The notes under the pieces were generated by a model. That model was not told the DNA's origin. It saw nothing but the letters and a program-made list of their open reading frames with translations, and ran no database searches. This document shows positions 36,030-46,068 of a DNA stretch of 64,000 nt, piece by piece; within the stretch, counting starts at the first letter, position 1, and the number at the start of each line of letters is the position of its first letter. The DNA lies in NCBI RefSeq assembly GCF_001938985.1, contig NZ_MKIN01000020.1, positions 394,058 to 458,057 on the forward strand. The letters are read 5' to 3'. The stretch comes from Gillisella taibaishanensis (GTDB lineage Bacteria > Pseudomonadota > Alphaproteobacteria > Rhizobiales > Rhizobiaceae). The translations under genes were made by a program, and so were the position numbers.

Positions 36030-38537
36030 GTGTCAGATCCATCGTCCGCCCTTTCCCGTCTGCCCCCGCCGTTCCTGCGCTGGTTTGCGCAAAAGGGCTG
36101 GCAGCCGCGTGCCCATCAGCTGGACCTGCTGGAGCGGGCGCAGCGCGGCGAAAGCACGCTGCTGATCGCACCAACAGGGGCGGGCAAGACGCTCGCCGGT
36201 TTCCTGCCATCGCTGGTCGATCTCACCAGGCGCGGCCGTAAGCGGCCGGGCGAAGCCTTTACCGGCATCCACACGCTCTACATCTCACCGCTGAAGGCGC
36301 TCGCCGTCGATATCGAGCGCAATCTGGTCAAGCCCGTCGAGGAGATGGGGCTGCCCGTCACCATCGAGACCCGCACCGGCGACACGCCGCAGGCCAAGCG
36401 CCAGCGCCAGAAGCTCAATCCGCCGGATATTCTGCTGACCACGCCGGAACAGCTGGCACTGCTGATTGCCAATGGCGAAGCGCCGCGCTTCTTCAAGGAC
36501 CTGCGCTATGTGATCTTCGACGAATTGCACTCGCTCGTCACCTCAAAGCGCGGCCATCTCCTGGCGCTGGGCCTTGCCCGGCTGCGCCGGCTGGCACCGG
36601 ATCTGCAAACGATCGGCCTTTCCGCCACCGTCGCCGATCCGCCGGAGCTGCAGCGCTGGCTGGTGGCACAAAAGCCGGAAGAGCAGGCGCAAGCCGGGCT
36701 GGTGACCGTCGCCGGCGGTGCGCGGCCGCATATCACCATTCTCGACACCGAGGAACGCATTCCCTGGTCCGGCCATTCGGCCCGCTACGCCATTCCTGAT
36801 ATCTATGCGGTGCTGAAACAGTTCGCCATGACGATCATCTTCGTCAATACCCGCTCCCAGGCGGAAATGCTGTTTCAGGAACTGTGGACCGCCAATGACG
36901 ACAACCTGCCGATTGCGCTGCATCATGGCTCGCTCGATGTCGGCCAGCGCCGCAAGGTGGAAGAAGCAATGGCCGCCAACCGGCTGCGCGCCGTTGTCGC
37001 GACATCGACGCTCGATCTCGGCATCGACTGGGGCGAGGTCGATCTCGTCATCCATGTCGGCGCACCGAAGGGCGCCAGCCGGCTCGCCCAGCGCATCGGC
37101 CGCGCCAATCACCGCATGGATGAACCAAGCCGTGCCATTCTGGTGCCAGCTAATCGCTTCGAAGTGATGGAATGCCAGGCCGCGCTCGACGCCAACTATC
37201 TCGGCGCTCAGGACACCCAGGCGGTTGGCGAGGGACCGCTCGACGTGCTGGCCCAGCATGTGCTCGGCATGGCCTGCGCCGCGCCCTTCGAGGCGGAGAC
37301 GCTTTATGAGGAAGTGCGCTCGGCCATGCCCTATGCCTCGCTGCCGCGTGACACGTTCGGCCGGATCGTCGATTTTGTCGCGACCGGCGGTTATGCGCTG
37401 AAGACCTATGAGCGTTATGCCCGCATCCGCCAGACAAAGGACGGCACCTGGCGGATCGCCAATCCTGCGGTGGCGCAGCAATACAGGCTCAATCTCGGCA
37501 CCATCGTCGAAGAGCCGATGCTGAATGTCCGTCTCGTCAAGCGCAATCATCTCGGCTCCATCGGCCGGGGCGGCATGACGCTCGGCAAGGTCGAGGAATA
37601 CTTCGTCGAGCAATTGAGCCAGGGCGATACGTTCCTGTTTTCCGGCAAGGTCCTGCGCTTCGAGGGGCTGCGGGAAAGCGAATGCCTGGTCTCCAGCGCC
37701 TTTTCCCAGGACCCGAAAATTCCAGCCTATGCCGGCGGCAAGTTTCCGCTGTCGACCTATTTGGCAGACCAGGTGCGCGCCATGCTTGACGATCCCGCCC
37801 GGCGCGGCAACCTGCCCGATCAGGTGCGTGACTGGCTGGAAATACAGAAGCTGAAATCCGTGCTGCCCAAACGCGGCGAATTGCTGGTCGAGACCTTTCC
37901 GCGCGGTCAGCGCTTTTACATGGTGCTCTATCCCTTTGAGGGGCGGCTGGCGCATCAGACGCTTGGCATGCTGCTCACCCGCCGGTTGGAGCGGATGCGC
38001 GCCAAACCGCTCGGCTTCGTCGCCACCGACTATGCCTTGGCGATCTGGGGGCTGGAGGATCTGAGCTGGCTGGTCACCATGGGCAAGCTGTCGCTGGCCG
38101 AACTGTTCGAGGAGGATATGCTGGGCGACGACCTCGAAGCCTGGCTTGCCGAATCCTACATGCTGAAGCGCACCTTCCGGACCTGCGCAGTCATCGCCGG
38201 ATTGATCGAAAAACGCCATCCTGGAAAAGAAAAATCCGGCCGGCAGGTGACGGTGTCTGCCGATTTGATCTATGACGTGCTGCGCGCGCATGAGCCTGAC
38301 CATATCCTGTTGCAAGCCACTCGGGCCGATGCGGCAAACGGTCTTTTGGATATTGCCCGGCTTGGCGATATGCTGAAGCGAATCAACGGGCATATCGTCC
38401 ATAAGCCGTTGGAGCATGTCTCGCCGCTCGCCGTGCCGGTCATGCTGGAGATCGGCCGTGAAAGCGTGGTCGGCGAGGCGCAGGAAGACGTGCTGGCGGA
38501 AGCCGCCGACGATCTGATCGCCGAGGCGATGGGGTGA
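36030..38537 (+). CDS. Ligase-associated DEXH-box DNA helicase, Lhr-like
   Basis: This 835-residue SF2 helicase acts in DNA repair. It has Walker A APTGAGKTLAG near residue 47, then TTPEQLALL, the motif II variant DELH in VIFDELHSLVTSKRG, motif III GLSATVADP and a helicase C domain with STLDLGIDWGEVDLVI and QRIGRANHRMDEPSRA. The C-terminal half is the Lhr-type WH/Lhr core extension. In many bacteria this helicase travels with PdeM, a DNA ligase and a nuclease; here only pdeM follows, 22 bases downstream. The start is GTG. Confidence 0.92.
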   Translation: MSDPSSALSRLPPPFLRWFAQKGWQPRAHQLDLLERAQRGESTLLIAPTGAGKTLAGFLPSLVDLTRRGRKRPGEAFTGIHTLYISPLKALAVDIERNLVKPVEEMGLPVTIETRTGDTPQAKRQRQKLNPPDILLTTPEQLALLIANGEAPRFFKDLRYVIFDELHSLVTSKRGHLLALGLARLRRLAPDLQTIGLSATVADPPELQRWLVAQKPEEQAQAGLVTVAGGARPHITILDTEERIPWSGHSARYAIPDIYAVLKQFAMTIIFVNTRSQAEMLFQELWTANDDNLPIALHHGSLDVGQRRKVEEAMAANRLRAVVATSTLDLGIDWGEVDLVIHVGAPKGASRLAQRIGRANHRMDEPSRAILVPANRFEVMECQAALDANYLGAQDTQAVGEGPLDVLAQHVLGMACAAPFEAETLYEEVRSAMPYASLPRDTFGRIVDFVATGGYALKTYERYARIRQTKDGTWRIANPAVAQQYRLNLGTIVEEPMLNVRLVKRNHLGSIGRGGMTLGKVEEYFVEQLSQGDTFLFSGKVLRFEGLRESECLVSSAFSQDPKIPAYAGGKFPLSTYLADQVRAMLDDPARRGNLPDQVRDWLEIQKLKSVLPKRGELLVETFPRGQRFYMVLYPFEGRLAHQTLGMLLTRRLERMRAKPLGFVATDYALAIWGLEDLSWLVTMGKLSLAELFEEDMLGDDLEAWLAESYMLKRTFRTCAVIAGLIEKRHPGKEKSGRQVTVSADLIYDVLRAHEPDHILLQATRADAANGLLDIARLGDMLKRINGHIVHKPLEHVSPLAVPVMLEIGRESVVGEAQEDVLAEAADDLIAEAMG

Positions 38538-38559
38538 CGGCAAGTCAAGTAGGAAGCAT

Positions 38560-39288
38560 ATGGCGCAATTGGCCGCAGCATTCGCAGAACGTCCGCAGGG
38601 TAGGGACCTGACCGTCAGGATCGAGATATCAGGCGTTGAGGCACTGTGCGATCTCTCAGGTGCGATGTTCCTGCCTGCGGAGAGGCTGCTTGTCGTGTCG
38701 GACCTGCATCTGGAAAAGGGGGCGGCTTTTGCCCGTCGCGGTCAATTGCTGCCGCCTTACGATACGGTGGCGACGCTGAACAAGCTTGAGGCGGTGCTGG
38801 CGCGTTTCGATCCGGCGATCGTCATCAGTCTCGGCGACAATTTCCATGACCGGCAGGGCTCGGCCCTGATGCCCGAGATTTTCCGGCAGCGGCTGGAAGG
38901 CCTTGCGCGGGAACGCGAATGGATCTGGATCAACGGCAATCACGACCCCGATGGCGTCGAAAACCTTGCTGGTACAGTGGCGGACGAACTCGCCTATGGC
39001 GGTCTGGTCTTTCGCCATGAGCCGCTGCCCGGCAATCATGGCCGTGGCGAAATCGCGGGTCATCTCCACCCTGCCGCCACCGTGCGCCGGCGCGATAAGT
39101 CAGTACGCCGTGCCTGCTTTGCTGCCGATGGCGCCCGCCTGATCATGCCGGCTTTCGGCGTGACCACCGGCGGTCTCGACTTGCGGCACCGGGCCTTTGC
39201 CGGATTGTTTGCGCAGCAAAATCTGGTGGCGCATCTGCTGGGTCGCGACCGGCTCTATTCCGTCCGCTTCGACGGCTTGACCGGCTAA
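38560..39288 (+). CDS. pdeM: Ligase-associated DNA damage endonuclease PdeM
   Basis: This 242-residue calcineurin-like metallophosphoesterase has the metal ligands in LLVVSDLHLEKGAAFARRG, SLGDNFHD, INGNHDPDG and AGHLHPAAT, followed by the GVTTGGLDLRH ending of this family. PdeM proteins cooperate with the Lhr-like helicase in a conserved repair cassette. It directly follows that helicase gene, and GGAAG precedes the start. The ligase and exonuclease partners are not in the window. Confidence 0.9.
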   Translation: MAQLAAAFAERPQGRDLTVRIEISGVEALCDLSGAMFLPAERLLVVSDLHLEKGAAFARRGQLLPPYDTVATLNKLEAVLARFDPAIVISLGDNFHDRQGSALMPEIFRQRLEGLAREREWIWINGNHDPDGVENLAGTVADELAYGGLVFRHEPLPGNHGRGEIAGHLHPAATVRRRDKSVRRACFAADGARLIMPAFGVTTGGLDLRHRAFAGLFAQQNLVAHLLGRDRLYSVRFDGLTG

Positions 39289-39317
39289 GAACACGGTACT
39301 GTAAGTTTTTACTTACG

Positions 39318-40718
39318 TTACTCTGGCCGCTCTCGCAGCCGCACAACGGTGACTGTGCACGGTGCCTTAGAAGCGACTTCGCCCGAAACGCTGCCGAGAA
39401 GCGCCCGTCTGGCCGAGTTGGCGCGCGCGCCCATGACGATATGGTCGACGCTGTTGTCGCGGGCATAGTCTAGGATGGCATTGGCTGGCGAGGTGCTTTC
39501 CAGCACATGGCAGGTGATCTGCGGCTGGTCCTTCAAGGGCGCCGCCCATTGCCGCAGCTTGCCCAGCCGCATGACATGCTTGTTATTGCCTTCCTCGTCC
39601 AGATCGCTGTCGAGATTGAGCCGGGCGATCTTGAGGATATTCAGGCAGGCGACGCGGGCGCCGGGAGAGCGTGCCATGATGCGCGACACCGTCAGCCGCA
39701 TGGCATCGGCAAGTTCGGTGCTCGTGTCGCCAAGATCGAGCGCTACGACGATGATCGGTGCATTGGCAAGTGCCGCTGTTGCCACCTGCGGCTTCAAAAG
39801 TTCGATTGGGTCGGGATTGAAGCGGCGTTTCAACACGTCGGAAAGCCCGTCCTGCTTCAGCTTCTGCGCCCGCGCTGTCAGCGGCACGGCGGCGAGATCC
39901 TTAAGGTCGAGCGCCAGTTGCGCCGCCGTTGGCACCCGCCTTGCCGGATTGACCTCCAGGCAACGTAAAATCACCTCCTGAAAGGCGGGCGAGATCGCCG
40001 GATTGAGCGCGCGCGGCGGGACCGGATCGCGCCAGAGCCGACGCTTCAATCCCTTCAGCCGCTGGGGATCGCCGAAAGGCCGCTTGCCGGTCGCAAAGAA
40101 ATACAGGAGCACGCCGAGCGCAAACAGATCTGAGCGGAAATCCGAGCGGATGCCGAGGATCTGCTCCGGCGCCATATAAGGCGCGGTGCCATATGGTAGC
40201 CGCAGTTCCTCGCCGACAAGATCCGGCAGGTCCAGATGCCGCGCCAAGCCGTAATCGACCAGCACCGCCTCGCCACTTTCACGAAACAGGATGTTGGAGG
40301 GCTTGATGTCGAGATGCACCACATGCTGGCGATGTAGGTCGGCAAGTGCCGTGGCAACCCGCTCGCCGATCCGCACCGCCTCCTCGACCGCGATAGGCAG
40401 GCTATCGAGCAGCGGATAAAGCGATTTGCCGGGCAGGCGCTCGAACACGAGGTAGGGCAGGCGGGAGAAATCGCCGCTGGCGACGAAGCGCGGCACATGC
40501 GGGCCTGCTAGGCGCGGCAGGATCATCTGCTCCATCTCAAAGCCGACGATCATCGCCGGATCGATACCGCCGCCCATTTCCGGCACTTTCATCAGCAACG
40601 GAAAGTAATAGTCGGGATGGGTCACGGCATAGAGCCGGGCCATACCACCCTTATGGGCCTGCTCCACCACTGTAAAGCCGTCGATGATGCTGCCGAGCTC
40701 GAGCTTGCTGCGCACCAT
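39318..40718 (-). CDS. Ser/Thr protein kinase fused to a universal stress protein domain
   Basis: In this 466-residue fusion, residues 10-270 form a Hanks-type kinase with Lys44 in LLMKVPEM, a catalytic-loop HLDIKPSNILF near residue 135, a DYG in place of DFG near 155 and APYMAPEQ in the activation segment. The glycine-rich loop is poorly conserved. Residues about 330-466 are a UspA domain with IIVVALDLGDTSTELA and the nucleotide-binding GARANSARRALLGSVSG. It has no membrane segment. Its start is 1 base after the stop of the metallophosphatase gene, suggesting a reversible-phosphorylation pair. Confidence 0.88.
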   Translation of the reverse strand: MVRSKLELGSIIDGFTVVEQAHKGGMARLYAVTHPDYYFPLLMKVPEMGGGIDPAMIVGFEMEQMILPRLAGPHVPRFVASGDFSRLPYLVFERLPGKSLYPLLDSLPIAVEEAVRIGERVATALADLHRQHVVHLDIKPSNILFRESGEAVLVDYGLARHLDLPDLVGEELRLPYGTAPYMAPEQILGIRSDFRSDLFALGVLLYFFATGKRPFGDPQRLKGLKRRLWRDPVPPRALNPAISPAFQEVILRCLEVNPARRVPTAAQLALDLKDLAAVPLTARAQKLKQDGLSDVLKRRFNPDPIELLKPQVATAALANAPIIVVALDLGDTSTELADAMRLTVSRIMARSPGARVACLNILKIARLNLDSDLDEEGNNKHVMRLGKLRQWAAPLKDQPQITCHVLESTSPANAILDYARDNSVDHIVMGARANSARRALLGSVSGEVASKAPCTVTVVRLRERPE

Positions 40719-40719
40719 G

Positions 40720-41460
40720 TCAGCGCCCCCTGTAAAGCCGGGTTGCCAGCGTTTCGCTTAAGCCCGCAGCGCGAATGGCGGCGGCCGCAGCATCGATATC
40801 ATACTCGGCACGCAGGAAGGACAGCGTACCTGCTGTCGTGTCCATCAGTGCGAAGGCTGCCCCGGACTCGCCGTCGCGGGGCTGGCCGACCGAGCCGATC
40901 ACCGCCAGCCAGCGCCGCTGTGGCAGAAGCGGAATGGCGATCTGCGAATGCGGAACAAAGGTAATGACCTTTCCGCCTGCCGCACTGGCATAGAGCGCCG
41001 GGCGATGCACATGGCCGCAAAAGCTGACGCGTGCCTCGCAGGCGGCAAAATGCTCTGCCGCCGCTTGCGCGTCCGTCACGTAGTGAAAGCTCGGTGGGGC
41101 GCCAGCCTCGGCATGGACATAGAGCCGGTCTTCCTCGCGCAGCATCAGAGGCAAATTGGCGAGAAAAGCTTTCTGATCGTCGTCCAGTGCGTCGCGCGTC
41201 CAATGAATGGCAGACCGGGCGGTGTCGTTCAAAGATATCGTGGGATCGCCGATGGCCTGATCGTGATTGCCGCGCACGACAAGCGCGCCTTGCTCCTTAA
41301 GGGCCCGCACCTTGTCCACGCACAATCCTGGGTCACCGCCATAGCCGACGATGTCACCGAGAATGACGATGCGCTCGGCACCCGCCTCGCTCGCGGCCTG
41401 CAAGGCCGCCTCGAAAGCCTGGGCATTGCCGTGGATATCGGAGAACAGGGCAATGCGCAT
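40720..41460 (-). CDS. Calcineurin-like metallophosphatase
   Basis: This 246-residue phosphoesterase has the metal-site motifs ALFSDIHGN, VILGDIVGYGG, VRGNHD and the later FCGHVHRPALY. This is the YfcE/ApaH-like group that includes protein and nucleotide phosphatases. CGGAGGATTG precedes the ATG at 41460. It is the first gene of an operon with the kinase-USP gene, so it might be the phosphatase that opposes that kinase (inference from position). Confidence 0.9.
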   Translation of the reverse strand: MRIALFSDIHGNAQAFEAALQAASEAGAERIVILGDIVGYGGDPGLCVDKVRALKEQGALVVRGNHDQAIGDPTISLNDTARSAIHWTRDALDDDQKAFLANLPLMLREEDRLYVHAEAGAPPSFHYVTDAQAAAEHFAACEARVSFCGHVHRPALYASAAGGKVITFVPHSQIAIPLLPQRRWLAVIGSVGQPRDGESGAAFALMDTTAGTLSFLRAEYDIDAAAAAIRAAGLSETLATRLYRGR

Positions 41461-41561
41461 CAATCCTCCGTTGCCGCTTTGTCTTCTGCGCGATGATAGG
41501 CGGATTGAGCGGGCTATTCTATCCTACTGAAGACGGGGGCGGCATTCAGCGGTTAGATATG

Positions 41562-41590
41562 AAAAACCCTCCGGTGGAGGGCCGGAGGGT
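41562..41590 (-). terminator. Rho-independent terminator after the FKBP gene
   Basis: ACCCTCCGG and CCGGAGGGT form a 9-base stem with a 7-base loop. Read on the minus strand it is followed by a run of five T, 31 bases after the FKBP stop. Confidence 0.88.
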
Positions 41591-41620
41591 GGGATAATTC
41601 GACAAACTGGAGGTTGCCGG

Positions 41621-42058
41621 TCAGGCTGCCCTGACAATGTCGAGCAGTTCGACCTCGAAAATCAGGTCCTGCCCAGCAAGCGGGTGGTTGGCATCGATAG
41701 TCACGACATCTTCGGCGATATCTGTGACGGTCACGATCAGCGGTGCGCCGCTATCGCTTTGTGCCTGAAGTCGTGTGCCGGGGGCGAGATTGATATTGGC
41801 GGGTATCAATTCGCGAGCCACCTGCTGCACCTTGCGCGGATCATGCGGGCCGTAAGCCTCAGCCGCAGGCACTGTCACACGCTGGCTACCGCCAACTTCC
41901 ATGCCGTCGACCTGCCGCTCCAGCCCGGAAATGATCTGGCCGGAGCCGATCTCGAACTGCAGCGGGTCGCGGTCGCGTGATGTGTCGAACTGCGTACCGT
42001 CAGGCAGCAGGCCGATATAATGGATGCGCACGGTATCGCCGTTTTTTGCTTGCGTCAT
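41621..42058 (-). CDS. FKBP-type peptidyl-prolyl isomerase, SlyD-like
   Basis: This 145-residue cytoplasmic enzyme helps folding by isomerising proline bonds. The FKBP core is seen in VRIHYIGLLPDGTQFDTS and GSGQIISGLERQVDGMEVG. An inserted chaperone-like flap of the SlyD type follows AYGPHDP, and the C-terminal part returns to the core with DANHPLAGQDLIFEVEL. It lacks the metal-binding His/Cys tail of E. coli SlyD. A terminator follows. Confidence 0.92.
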   Translation of the reverse strand: MTQAKNGDTVRIHYIGLLPDGTQFDTSRDRDPLQFEIGSGQIISGLERQVDGMEVGGSQRVTVPAAEAYGPHDPRKVQQVARELIPANINLAPGTRLQAQSDSGAPLIVTVTDIAEDVVTIDANHPLAGQDLIFEVELLDIVRAA

Positions 42059-42316
42059 GATGGGTCCTTTCGTCTCTCAAGGGAGGCGCGATCTCCGCCC
42101 ATAGGGCAGGGCAATCACCTCCTTGAAGCTTCCTTCAAGCGCATCGCGTGACCGGACTTGCCGATGGCGGGCGCGGAAGCAATTCAGCCGACACACGGAA
42201 ATTCGTGGGTTGCATGACGACTATCGGAGTGTTCACACCCGAAGGTGCAAGCATCCTTAAGGTAGGTCTGAAACGCGGCAAATCAACGGCAAAGACGTAA
42301 ATGTCTGCCTTTTCGC

Positions 42317-45300
42317 CTATTCCGCAGCGCTGCGGCGCGGGCTGGATGCCTGGGTTATGTAGGCGCGAAGGGCCGCCGGTCGTACCGGTTTGTGCTGCAC
42401 GGCAATGTCCTGTTTTTCTGCCTCAGTCCGGACTTCGATCGTCCGGTCGGCGGTGATCAGCAGGCCGGGCACCGGCTGGCCGTAGAGCGCGCGCAGCCTT
42501 AAGATAGCGCCGATGCCGCTGCCATCGCCCAGGTGATAATCGGCAATGATCACATCAGGTACCTGCGGATTATCAGCAAAAACCCGGTCGAGTTCTTCGA
42601 CCGAACCGGCCGTGATCACCCTGCATCCCCAGCCGCCGATCAGCAGCCGCATGCCCTCGAGAATACCCGGTTCGTTGTCGATGCACAAAATCGTCAAGCC
42701 GCTGAGATTGCCCCTGAGCGCCGTGGCAATTGCCGGATCATCCACCGGGACCGGCGCCCTTACACTTTCTTCAAGCGGCAGGGTGACGCGAAAACTCGTG
42801 CCGCGCCCGGGCTGAGATTCGAGCGCCACGGTCGATTTCAGCACCCGGGCGATGCGGTCGACGATCGACAGGCCGAGACCCAGGCCACTGGCAGTCTTGA
42901 TGCCGTCGTCGAGCCGGGCGAATTCCTTGAACACGGTGCGGAATTTCGAAGAGGGAATGCCGATGCCCGAATCCGTGACCTGGATGATGACCTGCCCGCC
43001 CCGCCGCCGCGCGCCGACCACGACCTTGCCTGATGGCGTGTATTTGATCGCGTTGGAGACCAGATTCTGCACCAGCCGGCGCAGCAGATTGGCGTCCGAG
43101 CGCACGCTGAGCGAGGTCGGCAGCACCACCAGCTTGAGGTTCTTTTCCAGCGCCATTGGCTCGAAATCGGTGCGGATCCGCTCCAGCAGACCCTGCAACG
43201 GCACGGTGGCGAAGCGCGGTTTCATCGCACCGGTGTCGAGCCGCGACAGGTCGAGAACCGCACCGAGGATCTGCTCGACCGATTCGAGCGCCGAATCGAT
43301 ATTACGCACCAGCCCGGCATTGTCCGATTGACCAAGCCGCTCCACCAATGCCGAGGAATAGAGCCTGGCGGCATTGAGCGGCTGGAGAATGTCATGCCCG
43401 GCGGCGGCGAAGAACCTTGTCTTGCCGATATTGGCCTCGTCGGCGCTGGCCCGCGCTTCGGCGAGTGCAGTATTGACCCGAGTCAGCTCCGCTGTGCGCT
43501 CGCTCACCCGCTGTTCCAGGGTCTCGTAGGCCTGTTTCAAGGCCCGGTCAGCTGCGACTTGCGGGGTGATGTCGGTGAAGGTCGCGACCAGGCCCTTGTC
43601 CGGCAGGGCGTTGCAGCGCACCTCGATGATCTGGGAACCCTCGCTCAGGACCAATTGAAACGGCTCGTCCATATGGTGAAAATTGGCGAGGACTTTGGCT
43701 TCGTCCTGCTTGGCGATCGCCCCGCGCGCGCTCAGGCGATGGACGATATCGGCAAGCGCCACGCCGACCTGGCCCATTTCGTCTGGCAGGTCGAGCAGGC
43801 TGCGGAAACGCCGGTTCCAGATTGTCAGCCGGCTGCTGCTGTCGAAAACGGCAATGCCCTGGTCCATTTGCGAAAGCGCTGTCTGCAGCATGTCCTGGTT
43901 ATACTGCAGAGCCTCGCTCGCCTGGTCGAGCAGCCATGCGGTATCGGCGGACGTGTCTTCCGCCTTTTGCAGCACCAGCGACAGGACCAGCCTTGCCGAG
44001 GCCGAGCCGATGGCGCTGCCCAGCAATTGCTCGGTGAAATGTATGAAGGCCATATCGGCGGGGCTGTCGTCCTCAAGCCGGCGGCCAGCTTCGCGCTCAT
44101 AGCTCTTCAGCGAGCGTTCCATCCGCTCGTGGCCGAGATAGCGGGCAATCGCGGTCTTCAAATCACCAACGCTGACCCTGGTTTTCCAGCCGCGCGTGGC
44201 AAATTGCGAGCGTCGGTGCCGGCGCACGAAGATGCCGGACTGGATGCGCTCCACGGGACGCGGGTTGCGGCTGAGGCTGCCGAGCACGAAGGCCAGCGTG
44301 TTGATCAGCAGCGACAGCACGGTTGCCGTCAGCAGCGGATCTGCGCCAGCCCGGGTGAAAGCATCGATGCCCGGAAACAGAAAGGAGAGGATGTCCGGGG
44401 CCAGATCCTTATGGGTATCGAGGCCGAAGCTTGGCAGCAGCAGCGTATAGATCCAGGTGATGAACCCGAGTGACAGGCCGAGGATCGCGCCCCTGGCATT
44501 GGCGCGCCGCCAAATCAACCCGCCGAGCAGGCAGGGCGCAATCTGGGCGATGGCGGCAAAGGCGAGCAACCCGATGGAAGACAGGCCACGATCGTCACTG
44601 GCCAGCCGGAAATAGGCATAGCCTAGCAGCAGCACGCCGAAAATCGCCAGCCGACGGATCAGGAGCACGGTCTTTGCCAGGCTTTGCGAGGCGCCTTGCC
44701 CATGCCGGAAGCCGCGCCGCAGCAGCACGGGCAGCACGATATCGTTGGAAATCATGATTGCCAGAGCCACGGTTTCGACGATCACCATGGCGGTTGCGGC
44801 CGAAAAGCCACCGATGAAGGTGACGAGTGTCACGACAGGCAAATCGAGGCTCAGCGGCAGCGATAGCACGTAAAGATCGGCATTGCCGGTGCCGTTGAAG
44901 GCGAGCAACCCGCCGATGGCGGCCGGCAGCACGAAGAGGTTGATGGCGATAAGATAGAGCGGCAACAGCAGCCCGGCGCGGCGCAGTTCTCGGTTGGTGC
45001 GGTTCTCGACAACGGTGACATGAAACTGGCGCGGCAGCATCAGGATGGCGAAGGCCGACAGCGCCGTCAGCAGCACCCAGCGGCTGATCGGGGTCTGGTA
45101 GGAAAGGGCCTCCATCACCCGCGGGCTTTCGGTAGCCTTGCGCCACAGATCGGCGGGGCCGTCGAAAAAGAAGAACACGACGGTAACGCCGAGCGTGCAA
45201 AACGCCAGAAGCTTGACCACTGACTCCATCGAAATGGCCAGGATCAACCCGTCCTGATGCTCGGTCGCATCCGTATGGCGCGTGCCGAAGATCGCCGCGA

Positions 45301-45826
45301 AACAAGCGAGCGTCAGCGCGACGATCAGCGCTAGATCGACGAAATAGAGATTGCCGGTGCCGATGCCATAGCTGGTGGGGTCGACCAGCACGCCCATCGA
45401 ATTCGACACGGCTTTCAATTGCAGGGCGATGTAGGGGATGGAGGCGGCCAGCGAAATCACCGTCACCAGCATGCCGACGATTGGGTTCTTGCCATAGCGG
45501 GCGGCGACGAAATCGGCGCCGGAGGTAAGCTTTTCCACCTTGGCGATTTCGATCATCCGGCGCACCAGCGGCAGGCCGAGCGTCAGCATCAGGATCGGCC
45601 CGATATAGATGCCCATGAATTCCAGGCCCCGGTCTGCCGCCAGCCCGACGCCACCGAAATAGGTCCAGGACGTGCAATACACGGCGAGCGACAGGCCATA
45701 GACCAATGGCCTGCCATTGGCGGGAACGCCCTTCAATCGGCTGCGCCGATCGCCATAGCTTGCCACGGCAAACAGCAGCAACAGATACAGGATCGATGCC
45801 GTGATGATCAGCCATGCCGGAAGCAT
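42317..45826 (-). CDS. Hybrid histidine kinase with N-terminal SSS transporter domain
   Basis: This 1169-residue sensor has a sodium/solute-symporter-like N-terminal region of about 520 residues with some thirteen membrane segments, a helical linker, a PAS domain (DMLQTALSQMDQGIAVFD), a coiled coil, and a HisKA domain with FFAAAGHDILQPLNAAR whose His is the phosphosite. The HATPase domain (NLVSNAIKYTP, DSGIGIPSSKF) is followed by a C-terminal receiver domain with Asp in VIIADYHLGDGSG. This is the NahK/ErcS'/CbrA-like layout. The start at 45826 follows GGGAGGGGC. The signal is unknown; no response regulator is adjacent. Confidence 0.92.
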   Translation of the reverse strand: MLPAWLIITASILYLLLLFAVASYGDRRSRLKGVPANGRPLVYGLSLAVYCTSWTYFGGVGLAADRGLEFMGIYIGPILMLTLGLPLVRRMIEIAKVEKLTSGADFVAARYGKNPIVGMLVTVISLAASIPYIALQLKAVSNSMGVLVDPTSYGIGTGNLYFVDLALIVALTLACFAAIFGTRHTDATEHQDGLILAISMESVVKLLAFCTLGVTVVFFFFDGPADLWRKATESPRVMEALSYQTPISRWVLLTALSAFAILMLPRQFHVTVVENRTNRELRRAGLLLPLYLIAINLFVLPAAIGGLLAFNGTGNADLYVLSLPLSLDLPVVTLVTFIGGFSAATAMVIVETVALAIMISNDIVLPVLLRRGFRHGQGASQSLAKTVLLIRRLAIFGVLLLGYAYFRLASDDRGLSSIGLLAFAAIAQIAPCLLGGLIWRRANARGAILGLSLGFITWIYTLLLPSFGLDTHKDLAPDILSFLFPGIDAFTRAGADPLLTATVLSLLINTLAFVLGSLSRNPRPVERIQSGIFVRRHRRSQFATRGWKTRVSVGDLKTAIARYLGHERMERSLKSYEREAGRRLEDDSPADMAFIHFTEQLLGSAIGSASARLVLSLVLQKAEDTSADTAWLLDQASEALQYNQDMLQTALSQMDQGIAVFDSSSRLTIWNRRFRSLLDLPDEMGQVGVALADIVHRLSARGAIAKQDEAKVLANFHHMDEPFQLVLSEGSQIIEVRCNALPDKGLVATFTDITPQVAADRALKQAYETLEQRVSERTAELTRVNTALAEARASADEANIGKTRFFAAAGHDILQPLNAARLYSSALVERLGQSDNAGLVRNIDSALESVEQILGAVLDLSRLDTGAMKPRFATVPLQGLLERIRTDFEPMALEKNLKLVVLPTSLSVRSDANLLRRLVQNLVSNAIKYTPSGKVVVGARRRGGQVIIQVTDSGIGIPSSKFRTVFKEFARLDDGIKTASGLGLGLSIVDRIARVLKSTVALESQPGRGTSFRVTLPLEESVRAPVPVDDPAIATALRGNLSGLTILCIDNEPGILEGMRLLIGGWGCRVITAGSVEELDRVFADNPQVPDVIIADYHLGDGSGIGAILRLRALYGQPVPGLLITADRTIEVRTEAEKQDIAVQHKPVRPAALRAYITQASSPRRSAAE

Positions 45827-46068
45827 CGCCTGCCCCTCCCATTCACGTGCCAACGATAAGCCGTCTCCACTCTAAGTCATGCCGGTTGCTTTTGAAATCG
45901 GGGCCGCCTTGGCAATAAGTCGAAACCGAAGCGGATTTTATGCGTTAGGCATTTGATATGTTGCGGTGACTGCGAAGGTTAGTGACGACAATCATTGAAT
46001 TGGGGCTTCTAAGCCGAGCCTTAATGAGTCATTTATAAGCCAAGTTGGAATAAGGAGATGGATCGGTC

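Noticed and set aside
36543..38543. Long minus-strand open frame opposite the helicase
   Set aside because: High-GC antisense shadow; all helicase motifs are on the plus strand.
39301..39316. GTAAG/CTTAC hairpin between pdeM and the kinase gene as terminator
   Set aside because: The stem is only five base pairs and partly A/T; too weak to list as a supported terminator.
42533..44473. Plus-strand open frames opposite the hybrid kinase
   Set aside because: Antisense shadows without domains; the kinase motifs account for the strand.
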